From NCBI GenBank assembly GCA_020747045.1, contig JAGTJN010000014.1, positions 930,001 through 994,000 on the forward strand: 64,000 bases of DNA. The letters are read 5' to 3'. This DNA is from Phaeosphaeria sp. MPI-PUGE-AT-0046c (Eukaryota; Ascomycota; Dothideomycetes; Pleosporales; Phaeosphaeriaceae). Positions 1 through 8,819 of this stretch are shown here, in pieces. The notes beneath the pieces were generated by a model, which saw nothing but the letters and a program-made list of their open reading frames with translations, did not search any database and was not told the origin of the DNA. Made by a program: the position numbers and the translations under genes. Numbering within the stretch: position 1 is the first letter of the stretch; each line of letters opens with the position of its first letter.

Positions 1-1
1 G

Positions 2-292
2 GAGGAAGGTGTGGAGCCTTTGGCTGTGGTAATCGAACGCCAGATTTCGTACTTTGCAGATGAGGACGGACTAAGTGGATTCTTGAATCACCTTGGCGAC
101 AATCCCTGGGTTCCCATTTTCGAAGTAACTCGAGATGGTTTCAACAAAGACAACCCGCGCAGGCCATTCTCCCTTTGGAAGGGCGTCGACGAAGATTTTA
201 AAACCCTTATTTGTGCCATGACGAATTTTGATCCGGAGAAGAGAATTGCGGCACGCGAAGCATTGGCACATAGCTGGTTCGAAGATATTTGA
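2..292 (+). CDS. Protein-kinase-like protein, C-terminal fragment (5' end outside window)
   Basis: The reading frame is open from the window edge to a TGA at 290-292, and the upstream part is missing. The last residues (DFKTLICAMTNFDPEKRIAA, then REALAHSWF) match the end of a Ser/Thr protein kinase domain. The D-P-x-K-R-I and AL-x-H-x-W-F pattern is the usual subdomain XI signature around the conserved arginine. The ATP-binding and catalytic loops lie off the window, so activity cannot be judged. A decayed transposase begins about 130 bp downstream, so this kinase borders a repeat and could itself be an accessory gene or part of a repetitive family. Kinase identity is moderately sure; the substrate is unknown. 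Confidence 0.65.
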   Translation, partial: EEGVEPLAVVIERQISYFADEDGLSGFLNHLGDNPWVPIFEVTRDGFNKDNPRRPFSLWKGVDEDFKTLICAMTNFDPEKRIAAREALAHSWFEDI

Positions 293-424
293 GTTGGCTG
301 AGAAAGGAAACTTGAAATGAGTACCCGAAGAACAGCCCACAGAAGGCGGGAGAAGCGGAAATACGTGGCTTGGTTAAGTGCAATTGATATAACGCCTCGC
401 ATTTACCGCTGTATCAGACAGCTG

Positions 425-1360
425 CTGCAAACTCTTCATGCCACACATGTTGCAGCCGCTAGATGTAGGGCAATGCTCAACCCTAAGCTCAACCTACACC
501 TATTCACTCGACACCTTCATAGAGGCAAGCCAAGGACTCCTCCTCTTTAGAAAAGTCGACTTCTATCGCCTAGGTAAGCAAACCTGGATCACCTCCTTCC
601 CCAATGAGAACGTGCTATCGTTGTTTCGGACGAAAGACATATAGCCTGAGGCCAATGCTCAAAAAGTTCTACATGACGATAGCAGAGCCTCCTCAGTATC
701 CCAAATATATTAGAATTGTCAGTGAGCGTATTTTGAATCATCTCCTCAATAAATAACAAATTCTCATGGCCATGAGGCTGTTGCCATAAAGAAGACGCTG
801 CTTTCACTGTAGGCGGAGCAGTTTATCCTTCAACATAAGAACGATGGGCCTAGGATGACGCTAGGCCATAAGAAGAGGGTCTGGAAGATCTATATAGGTG
901 CTATAAAGCCTCAGGTGGCTACGAATAGCCATCACCGAGCTCTGTTCCGCTTACCTCGGACAGCAGATAGATCTACGGCAGAGAGGCTGGAGAAACAGCG
1001 TAAGATTGAGGAGGAGTGGCTTAAGAAACTTCAGACAAAGGAGGGAAGAGAAAATAATAGACTTGTCAACAAGAGCAAATCCAGATAAGGCTTGGGGAGC
1101 ATATGAAGGAGAGGAAGGATTGGAAGAAGGCTTTGCAGGCTGCAAAACAAGCCGCGACGCGCCTGGCTCAGAACCGCGTTCGCGTCGCTGCAAAAGCTAT
1201 AAAAACTTTCCAAAGGGGTAAGCGCAAGGTATGAAAGCCTCGAGCGAATCCTCAGGCAAAAGAATCTCGTATTAGTGGTGCTGTCAAAATTCCTACACCT
1301 CCCCCACCGCTACGATACTCGCCGCGGCGGGGCCGTCAATGTTCCAGCAATATTTAGATA
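425..1360 (+). pseudogene. Degenerate pogo/Fot1-type (DDE_1) transposase relic
   Basis: The conceptual translation from about 438 contains MLQPLDVG, then EASQGLLLFRKVDFYR and ENVLSLFRTKDI followed by a TAG and PEA. This is the C-terminal part of the DDE_1 domain of fungal pogo-like transposases, where the family usually reads LLQPLDVG and LFRxxGIWPE. The TAG stands where the family has a tryptophan, which fits a TGG to TAG change of the RIP type. Further fragments appear in shifted frames: a charged coiled tail at about 960-1080, and a Lys/Arg- and Pro-rich end at about 1200-1350 (RYSPRRGR). There are several stops and frame changes, no intact ORF, and the N-terminal helix-turn-helix and first catalytic Asp are absent. 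No terminal inverted repeats were found by eye. Confidence 0.7.
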
Positions 1361-2333
1361 CGCAAGGTTATAGTGCTATATCTATAGAATAATTTATTGG
1401 AAAGTTTCGCGATAATACCTCTCATGGGTAGCTCTATAGCCTTATGCTTGTTGCCGTCGCAGTGTTGGCGCGGTGAGCATTACGGCAATCTTCTCGATAC
1501 CCCTTTGCTGGCCATCGACTCTGGAACACAATGGCAAACGTCAACATGCGACATCCAAAATGACGCCTGCGAAAAGTAAGACCCTAAGCGAAGCAATGTA
1601 AGTCTTTCGATCTTCCTGGACAGTTGAACTTGTAGGCAGGACAAGTTTTGATATTCAAAAAAATCGAGGCAAGTGGCCAGCGAATTGGACTGTAAACTTG
1701 GAAGCAAATCCCTACTCAATGATACTTCAATAGTTAACTAATAACACAAGGTGTTTCAGTCTTGATCGTACTAACTTGGTCATGTTGTGTTTCGGGACAC
1801 CGATTGTGTTCAGTGGTGCTAGATCGCCATGATCTATGGCGAGTGGCGCGGTCTGCAATGTCACATGCTCACGAGTGTTATCCTCGGACCTCCCTGCCCC
1901 AGACTCCGCAATACATCGCAGACGAGGCGCAACGGGATTCCTTCATCCCCAGGTCTAGGGCGGTCTGATTCACGTCCCTACGCACTGACGTCATGCCAGG
2001 ACCGAAGTGCGACCGAGGGGAACACCCTTTATCCGGGGGAACTCAGCTTTGCCCCATCCCGATGGAAGATGGGCTTCTCTTGCGATTATCCGCCTTGGGG
2101 AGATGTGGATGGTGCTGGCTGGGATAATTCGTTTTGCCAATGCTCCAGGGGGCGAATAACAGGTCCGGGGGTGTGAAGTATGTAGTATATCGCTCATCGA
2201 TTATGATCTAATATATCGCTATCTCTGCACTTGGATATTTTGTTTCTAAGATCTGACTGAAACTCGACATACACACATATACACTATCCCATCGCAAAAA
2301 TCGCCAATTCATCGTCTTCATAATATCACAACA
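1361..2333. other. Intergenic region, transposon relic to dehydroshikimate dehydratase
   Basis: No convincing gene is seen. Short open frames at 1397-1579 and 1762-2176 have no family resemblance. The last 300 bp form the promoter and 5' leader of the dehydratase gene and carry three GGATAA/TTATCC hexamers, listed separately. Confidence 0.6.
2029..2127. promoter_or_regulatory. Three GGATAA half-sites upstream of dehydroshikimate dehydratase
   Basis: TTATCC lies at 2029-2034 and 2086-2091, and GGATAA at 2122-2127, all within about 300 bp of the ATG at 2334. The hexamer is half of the palindromic site reported for the quinate activator (GGRTAA-N4-TTAYCC in Neurospora qa genes) and also contains a GATA core. 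None of the three is a full palindrome, so this is a suggestion of QutA or GATA-factor control only. Confidence 0.35.
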
Positions 2334-3434
2334 ATGAAGTGCCGACCAGGAATCTCGTCGATGTCCCTCGGACGATGCTATGCTGGGCACGATCTTCCAC
2401 ACAAATTGTCCATGGCAGCGAAACATGGTCTTGAGGGTATTGAGTTGTTTTATGAAGACCTGGTTGGCCATGCTGCCTCCTCATCACCATCCGACCTTCA
2501 TGCAGCTGCGACCTCTGTACACGAACTATGCTCGTCCCTTGGGCTCGAGATCATTTGTCTGCAGCCATTTATGCATTACGAAGGATTGCTCGACCGGAAT
2601 CGACATGACGAACGCATTGAGGAGATGAAGCTTTGGATGGAGCTAGCACACGTCTTAGAGACGGACATCATCCAGGTGCCCTCCAGTTTTCTACCTCGAG
2701 ATCAAATTTCTGCAGACACCGACCTCATAGTCTCAGACCTTCGTCAGATTGCCGATTTAGGACTGCAACAGGAACCAGTGATTCGCTTCGCATACGAAAG
2801 CCTGTGTTGGGGTACGTATGTGGACAAGTGGGAGGTGTGTTGGGATATTGTGCAACAAGTAGATCGGTCCAATTTTGGCATATGCTTGGACAGCTTCAAC
2901 ATTCTTGGGAGAATATATGCAGACCCTGCAGCGGAATCAGGATGCGTCGCAGGTGCGGAGCAAGAAGTACAAGAGTCGATGCAAAGGCTTGTCGATCGAA
3001 TCGGCCCACACAAAGAAAAGATCTTCTTCATGCAAATTGTCGATGCGGAACGATTATATCGGCCATTAGACGCCGGACATCCCTTCTACAAACCGGAGCA
3101 ACCGGCACGGATGTCGTGGAGTAGGAACTGCAGACTGTTCTACGGCGAGTCTGAGCTCGGGGCCTACCTGCCGGTGAGAGATGTGATGCATGCCATCCTG
3201 AACAAGATCGGGTACGATGGCTGGCTGAGTATGGAATTGTTCAATCGAGTGATGGAAAGGCAGGATCATGATGTAGTGGAGGAGCTGGCCAGTCGTGCGG
3301 CGGTTTCATGGGAGAGGTTACAGACCGATATGGAGATCGACTCGAGAACAGCCAGTGCTCTACCGAAAGACAGGGGGACTGTTCTGGCGAGGTCGGGTGG
3401 CAATCAGTATCGTGTCGCCGAAGCCCGCTTATAG
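2334..3434 (+). CDS. qutC: 3-dehydroshikimate dehydratase (quinate/shikimate catabolism)
   Basis: This intronless 366-residue protein resembles fungal QA-4/QutC. The family converts 3-dehydroshikimate to protocatechuate, linking quinate and shikimate use to the beta-ketoadipate pathway in the cytosol. It has the xylose-isomerase-like TIM barrel pattern. The metal-ligand candidates at the strand ends are Glu155 (FAYES), Asp186 (GICLDSFN), Gln214 (FFMQIVDAE) and Glu291 (GWLSMELFN). The length matches the fungal single-domain enzymes. The ATG at 2334 sits in an A-rich CACAACA context and is the first in frame. The gene converges with qutR (218 bp between stops), and the activator qutA lies beyond it, which supports the catabolic rather than a biosynthetic role. 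The C-terminal 40 residues look nonconserved and tail-like. Confidence 0.9.
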   Translation: MKCRPGISSMSLGRCYAGHDLPHKLSMAAKHGLEGIELFYEDLVGHAASSSPSDLHAAATSVHELCSSLGLEIICLQPFMHYEGLLDRNRHDERIEEMKLWMELAHVLETDIIQVPSSFLPRDQISADTDLIVSDLRQIADLGLQQEPVIRFAYESLCWGTYVDKWEVCWDIVQQVDRSNFGICLDSFNILGRIYADPAAESGCVAGAEQEVQESMQRLVDRIGPHKEKIFFMQIVDAERLYRPLDAGHPFYKPEQPARMSWSRNCRLFYGESELGAYLPVRDVMHAILNKIGYDGWLSMELFNRVMERQDHDVVEELASRAAVSWERLQTDMEIDSRTASALPKDRGTVLARSGGNQYRVAEARL

Positions 3435-3652
3435 TCATATAATGGATAAGTTTCGTTCTCGCTCCGCCTTTCTGCGCCGATCCAATATAACATGCCCTGG
3501 TCATGGCGTAGACGAGTCCGCTGTTGTGTAAGGTGCTTATACGATTATGATTGCTCTTAATCGTTGCACGATCGCATCGTGGATGTGACATACCGACAAT
3601 GGCGTTGTGTGCGATAGGCTCATTTTCGAAATTCAATTTCCTCCGAATAGAA

Positions 3653-6292
3653 TCAAGGTTCTTGTCCTTCCATGGCTTCCAGCCTCCGGCGTACCATATT
3701 CGGATTTGGTTGTCCCTGTTCATCTGTCCAACAGCGAAGCACTTCTTCCCGCATGATCTTTCGAGGTGCTCTCCTACCAGTGAAAAGCTCAAATTGTGCA
3801 AAGGCTTGCTCAGGCAGCAGATCCAGGCCATCCATGCATACCCATGAAGCTGAAGTCATATCTCGAATCTGCTTCATTAGTGGGGTGTTGAGGCTTCGAT
3901 AGGTAAGTTCGACCACAACACCGCCCGTTGGCGACTGCAACCATTGTGCAGGTAGCGTGAATTCTGGGGCTGGGATATCGTCGATTGGATCTGCTGGTAT
4001 ACAAGACACGATGATGGTAGGTGAGCGGAGGGATTTGGGCCAAGGATCGTTGCGTGATTCAAGAATCTGATAGTTTGGCTGAGATGCCTGAACATAGGAC
4101 GGGAAGAGTCTAGCAGCGGAAGGGCTTGATGTTAGCTCCTCAAAGTGGGCGACGAGCGTCTTGGCATTTTCGTGAGTACGATTGAAGACGACAATGACTT
4201 TGACGCCGAGCTGCAAGAGGGCGTACACGGCTGCTCTTGCCATTCCGCCAGCGCCAATAACAAGCGCACTAGTCGTAGGCCTCACAGCATTTGCAGGAGA
4301 TAAGCTCCTCCTTATACAGGATCGAATCCCGATCCAGTCAGTGTTGTCGCCGTACAAGGCTTTGATTGGCCCTGCTTGGTTGCGCTCTTGGAATAGTTCG
4401 ACGTCGTCGGCATCAGGCACACTGCCATCATCGTTAAGGTGGCGGACTGGTATGAGAGTGTTTATTGCACCAATAGCGCGTGCATGTATGCTGACAGAAT
4501 GCGCAAGTGATATTGCCTCAATCTTGAAAGGTTTGCTGATAGCCGTGCCGCCAAAATTTGATCTTCGGAGTAGCTCATCCAGGCTTTCCCTGAATTGTTT
4601 GGTCTGGATGCGATCAAAGTGGTGAGGCATGCCACATGTCTTGTATGCCGCGTTGTGGATGGCAGGTGACAGACTATACCCAGCAGTGGCGCCAAGGACA
4701 AAGAACTCCATTGGATCGTACGTGAATGAGGCGTAAAGGATGTGAGTGGCCTCCTGAACCGTGAGCCAAGATGTTTCGGGGTTGTCTTCCACTCGCTTCT
4801 GAAATCGCGCATGATCGTTCATGAGCGTCTGCGGGATGACGGGCGTGAGGACTTGGTTGAAACATGCGGACCGACGTCCCGCTCGACCCGTGTTATAACA
4901 TATTAACGGTATCCTTCTCGGCTTCGCGAATATGGTATTCCTGAAACTTTGAATAGCGGCATTATCATCCATGAACTTTGCTGGGCGAGTAAAGCGGACG
5001 ACACTGCACCCCAGCTGCATGGCCATGTCGTATTTCTCGATCCAAAACGGATCATACCAGTCTCGTGCGGAATGTAGATGCCCTATGATCTTGGTTGATC
5101 CCCTTGACAAGATAACGGCCATGATGAGTGACTCGTCTAGGCTCAGGTCAACTGTTGCAAATTCTGGTGCCATTCGTAGACCGTGCCGGACATTCGCAAG
5201 ATATGACGCTTTTTGGTACTTGGGATTTGTCGATATTGGCATGACATGACAAATTATTGGGATCACCGTGCTTCTCCGGACCTTGAATACACTTTTCGTG
5301 ATGTCCTCTGCTTGATCCAGCGTGAGTTGTTCTGGGTATATTACCAGTTCAAATGCGTCGCAGCCGAACTCCAGCTCTTCAATATCGATCGTCTCGTGGA
5401 CAACGTCAGAAAGTAGCACTTGAACAGCACAAGTATAACTGCGCTGTTCAGTCGCGAGATATGACAAAGGAAAATGACCAGGTTCCAACGGTGGTGTCGC
5501 GCTTTGAACTTTCCCATGCGTATTTTGACTCGAAAGAATTAGGGAAAGAAATTTGAAGAATGTTCGCTCAGCCCTCTTGAGAGTCAAGAATGCTGGGACA
5601 AAGCTCTGATCTGCGGGCGATATCGAAAGGTGCATGGCTCGTGTTTCGTCGAGATTGTAGAATTCGTAGTTGGAGCATCGTCGAAAAGAGGGAGTGCTGA
5701 CCGCAAGAACATGCTGGAGTTTCGACTCCTCTGCAGCATCAAGATACTGATACACGCTATTCGATTCCCGGAAAACGTGGATGACTGGGTGCGTCTTGGC
5801 AAACTCATGCAAGACTGTCTGGCTTTTTGCATCCAGACGATAGATACCATTACAGACTATAATTGCGCCTTTTTCGAAAGTCTGTAAAGCATTATGTAAT
5901 ACTTCAGCATGTCGTAGGTTGCGATTCGAACCGCCAAATTGCTTTTGATATTCTGTCATGGAAAGTCCGGTGGCCTGCTGGAACAAGTTCTCAATATCAA
6001 CAACTCGTCTTTGGCACGCTGCTGCCGCCATCAACGACAGCGTTGATTTGCCAACTCCGGGAATACCGACAAGCACTATAGAGGCGCGTGAGTCGAAAAT
6101 GCGACGGCCATCATTTGGAGGTGATGGCGCAGCTGGTGTTAATGCCCGAGACCGTGGTGATGAACGAGCGCTAGAGGGTGCTGATTCGTCCTCAACCTCG
6201 CGCATCGTCGCAAAAGTCCGTTTCGTTCCGGCAGTCGCGGAAGGCATAGCTGGTTGACGTGTTGGTGTCTGTCCATTGTGGCCTGCAGACAT
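3653..6292 (-). CDS. qutR: Quinate repressor protein QutR (AROM-derived)
   Basis: This 879-residue intronless protein has the layout of the last three AROM domains. It has a shikimate-kinase-like part (Walker A GIPGVGKST at about 76-84), a type I dehydroquinase-like part (about 260-500) and a shikimate-dehydrogenase-like part (about 530-870, with YSLSPAIHN, DNTDWIG and the NAD(P)-binding VIGAGGMARAA). QutR/QA-1S proteins share this architecture and repress the quinate genes by binding the activator rather than by catalysis. In the dehydroquinase-like part the histidine region GHLHSARDW remains. The strand expected to carry the Schiff-base lysine reads CSVVRFTRP, with Arg in its place, which fits loss of enzyme activity. 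The start is the ATG at 6290-6292. A second in-frame ATG follows 15 codons later. It is divergent from qutA with 136 bp between start codons. Confidence 0.9.
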   Translation of the reverse strand: MSAGHNGQTPTRQPAMPSATAGTKRTFATMREVEDESAPSSARSSPRSRALTPAAPSPPNDGRRIFDSRASIVLVGIPGVGKSTLSLMAAAACQRRVVDIENLFQQATGLSMTEYQKQFGGSNRNLRHAEVLHNALQTFEKGAIIVCNGIYRLDAKSQTVLHEFAKTHPVIHVFRESNSVYQYLDAAEESKLQHVLAVSTPSFRRCSNYEFYNLDETRAMHLSISPADQSFVPAFLTLKRAERTFFKFLSLILSSQNTHGKVQSATPPLEPGHFPLSYLATEQRSYTCAVQVLLSDVVHETIDIEELEFGCDAFELVIYPEQLTLDQAEDITKSVFKVRRSTVIPIICHVMPISTNPKYQKASYLANVRHGLRMAPEFATVDLSLDESLIMAVILSRGSTKIIGHLHSARDWYDPFWIEKYDMAMQLGCSVVRFTRPAKFMDDNAAIQSFRNTIFAKPRRIPLICYNTGRAGRRSACFNQVLTPVIPQTLMNDHARFQKRVEDNPETSWLTVQEATHILYASFTYDPMEFFVLGATAGYSLSPAIHNAAYKTCGMPHHFDRIQTKQFRESLDELLRRSNFGGTAISKPFKIEAISLAHSVSIHARAIGAINTLIPVRHLNDDGSVPDADDVELFQERNQAGPIKALYGDNTDWIGIRSCIRRSLSPANAVRPTTSALVIGAGGMARAAVYALLQLGVKVIVVFNRTHENAKTLVAHFEELTSSPSAARLFPSYVQASQPNYQILESRNDPWPKSLRSPTIIVSCIPADPIDDIPAPEFTLPAQWLQSPTGGVVVELTYRSLNTPLMKQIRDMTSASWVCMDGLDLLPEQAFAQFELFTGRRAPRKIMREEVLRCWTDEQGQPNPNMVRRRLEAMEGQEP

Positions 6293-6428
6293 GATGTCGG
6301 CATGGTGCAGCAAATGAATGGCGGACGGCTGCGGTTGCCCGGAAGAACGAAAGGCGTCAGGCTAAGCTTAAATCCACTTGGCTGGGCTTTTCCGCCAACC
6401 CAGAACGCGTGCATCATCACTCCCCAGC
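6293..6428. promoter_or_regulatory. Bidirectional promoter between qutR and qutA
   Basis: Only 136 bp separate the two divergent start codons, so the repressor and activator genes must share control elements. No full GGRTAA-N4-TTAYCC palindrome is present in this interval. Confidence 0.6.
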
Positions 6429-8609
6429 ATGCCGCTGCAGACTCAGGGGAAACGGCGTGCAGCCGCCTCAGAGCCGCCAGTTAAGCGGTTTCGGGTATCG
6501 CGAGCTTGCGACCAATGCCGGACGGAGAGGTCAAAATGCGACGGCAACCAGCCGCAATGCGCTCCATGTTCAGAGACCTCTCGAGAATGCTCCTACACAT
6601 TCAATCCCAAGAAAAGAGGTTTACCGCCTGGGTACATACGTACTATAGAGTTGGCTCTGGCATTGGTCTTCCAGGAGCATGCTGACATCGAAGCCTCATT
6701 GATTGCCAAACTTGGTCAACAGGACACAGTCTTGGTCGCACGGGACACAAAAGAATCAATCAGACTGCACCGGAATTGGAGGAAAACGCAATTCTACAGA
6801 GAAATGAACAGGACGTTGACCGGACAACAGTCTGGCAACGATCACGAGGACGTTAAGACTTCCGGTGATGACAGCGATGGCGCACTCGAGCTGGAGACCA
6901 GCATTTCTTATGTACTACCCGAGCCTTTACTTCTTCAAGGCGCCTCGCAGCCTGATATGCCTCAAATGAATTATAATCGACCGTCGATGTCACAAAATTC
7001 TTCGGCTACTTCCCTGACAACACTTCCACACGAATGCTGGCAGATGTTAGAAGACTACTCGAGATATACGCAATGCTGGTTCCCTATCAGTGAGAAGCTC
7101 GATATCCTCAAGTTATCATACTTGTACCCAAGCCAAGGCCTTCTCCTTTCGCCCGATATGCCGGAAGCAGGCCATCATGCTGAGATGTGGAGTATGATGG
7201 CCCTAAGTTCAGACCAGGGCCGAACCGACCGCGAGCCCATCGATTTCTCGACTTCAAGAAATTATTACTCCATAGCAAAAGACCTCATCCCAACAGAGCT
7301 TGGAAAATTTCAGATTGGGCATGTTAAGGCACTTCTAAACCTGGCGCTCGTCAATCTGCAAGGCTCATTTAATGATGCAGCCTGGATCTTGGTTGGTGCT
7401 GCATCGCGTATCCTCCCTACTATCAGACACCAACCCGAGTCACCCACCTCCCGTTATACTCATGTTGTCGCGAGCTGTTATCTTCTTGATAATCTGCTAG
7501 CATTATCGCTGGATAGGCGCCCTTACTTGAACAGATCAGACATCGAACGCGCCGGGACGATTGAAGAGGACGGACTGGAAGAATGGCAACCCTGGGTCGG
7601 AGAACTCAACACGATGACTGGACACCAGTCACGATCGCCCGCGCTTGCTTTGAGTAGCTTCAATCGACTCATTGATCTCGTCGACATACTAGTCAGATCA
7701 GGACGCCATCCACGTGTACGGAGTGAGCTGATTCGCGAGCTTGCTGACTGGAAAACTGCTCTACCGTCTAAACTTGAATATCTCAGATCGGAACCTGTAA
7801 CTACCCCATCGAACCCTCCTGCCATTCTCCTGCGCCTGACTCATCTCGCCACAACTCTTGCGCTGTCACCGTCTCAGATCTGGCTAGAGAAGATCACGAC
7901 AGTGCTGGAAACGCTCCAGCAGCAGCTTAGAATTGATAGACTACCCCAAGTTATTATCTGTTTGCTGCAGAGTACCAGAAAGGTATGCAAAGGACTACCT
8001 GTGGAGCGAGCAGTTCAGCTTCAATTTGAGGGAGCTTTGTCTAACTTGAAGATACCATTTGGCACCACAAACAGAGAGTTGTCTCATGTGCCTACCAAAG
8101 TCAACAACGTATTTCTGCAAGACCAGTATCCGCAGACTGTACCTGCACAAGGTATGCCCACGTCCTATTCCCCACAATTTAGTGTGCCTGTGTCGATCCA
8201 GCAGCACCAACAACAACAAAATCGACGACAACAAGCTTACCACCCCACGTCCCTCCTCGACGATCTGCTACCAGACATGAATCCCAATCGACCGCAAGAG
8301 GTACCACAAACAACAAATTTCAGCCCAAATCCAGTCGACACGGACCTTACATCACCCGCACTTGATACATACGATCCTTCCATCTCAGGCGACCTCGAAA
8401 GCTTCTTCGACGAGCTTGCGTCCCTACATGGCGCTAAGAAGCTCCAAAACCAGCCGCAGTTTATGCAAAATCTCGGGTTCGCTCCAGAAGTGAGCATGGC
8501 TGATCTCCTGGCCACGCAGTCGGGACACTTCATGCCTTCCACATTTGGTACTGAGAACCAAGACGAGCCTGTGCAATTTCCATTGAGCGACTTTTACAAC
8601 ACCAGCTGA
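6429..8609 (+). CDS. qutA: Quinate utilisation transcriptional activator QutA (Zn2Cys6)
   Basis: This 726-residue intronless protein carries an N-terminal zinc binuclear cluster with Cys27, 30, 37, 44, 47 and 54 (C-x2-C-x6-C-x6-C-x2-C-x6-C). The linker KKRGLPPGYIRTIELALAL is typical of the QutA/QA-1F family. A long middle region resembles the fungal transcription-factor homology domain. The C-terminal third is Gln-, Pro- and Ser-rich with a QQHQQQQ run and acidic patches, as in activation regions. The family activates quinate genes and is restrained by QutR. The ATG at 6429 is chosen because the upstream open frame has no ATG. Pairing with divergent qutR and the nearby dehydratase makes the assignment firm. 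It is shorter than the Aspergillus protein as I recall it (about 825 residues). Confidence 0.9.
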   Translation: MPLQTQGKRRAAASEPPVKRFRVSRACDQCRTERSKCDGNQPQCAPCSETSRECSYTFNPKKRGLPPGYIRTIELALALVFQEHADIEASLIAKLGQQDTVLVARDTKESIRLHRNWRKTQFYREMNRTLTGQQSGNDHEDVKTSGDDSDGALELETSISYVLPEPLLLQGASQPDMPQMNYNRPSMSQNSSATSLTTLPHECWQMLEDYSRYTQCWFPISEKLDILKLSYLYPSQGLLLSPDMPEAGHHAEMWSMMALSSDQGRTDREPIDFSTSRNYYSIAKDLIPTELGKFQIGHVKALLNLALVNLQGSFNDAAWILVGAASRILPTIRHQPESPTSRYTHVVASCYLLDNLLALSLDRRPYLNRSDIERAGTIEEDGLEEWQPWVGELNTMTGHQSRSPALALSSFNRLIDLVDILVRSGRHPRVRSELIRELADWKTALPSKLEYLRSEPVTTPSNPPAILLRLTHLATTLALSPSQIWLEKITTVLETLQQQLRIDRLPQVIICLLQSTRKVCKGLPVERAVQLQFEGALSNLKIPFGTTNRELSHVPTKVNNVFLQDQYPQTVPAQGMPTSYSPQFSVPVSIQQHQQQQNRRQQAYHPTSLLDDLLPDMNPNRPQEVPQTTNFSPNPVDTDLTSPALDTYDPSISGDLESFFDELASLHGAKKLQNQPQFMQNLGFAPEVSMADLLATQSGHFMPSTFGTENQDEPVQFPLSDFYNTS

Positions 8610-8819
8610 TTAGTTTTTGGGGAAACACAAAATCGTATCGTGAAGATGCATTTGTAATGGTGTATTTTGACTTTGGAAGCTCATTGGACACGGGTACATT
8701 TTCTGACATTGCCTGACGATCTTCTGACATACTATCAAAAGAGAAACATCAAGCACCATATAAATGGCTACCGCTGTAGCCCAAGGTGCTATACACCAAC
8801 GGCTCAGATAATCCTGAAC

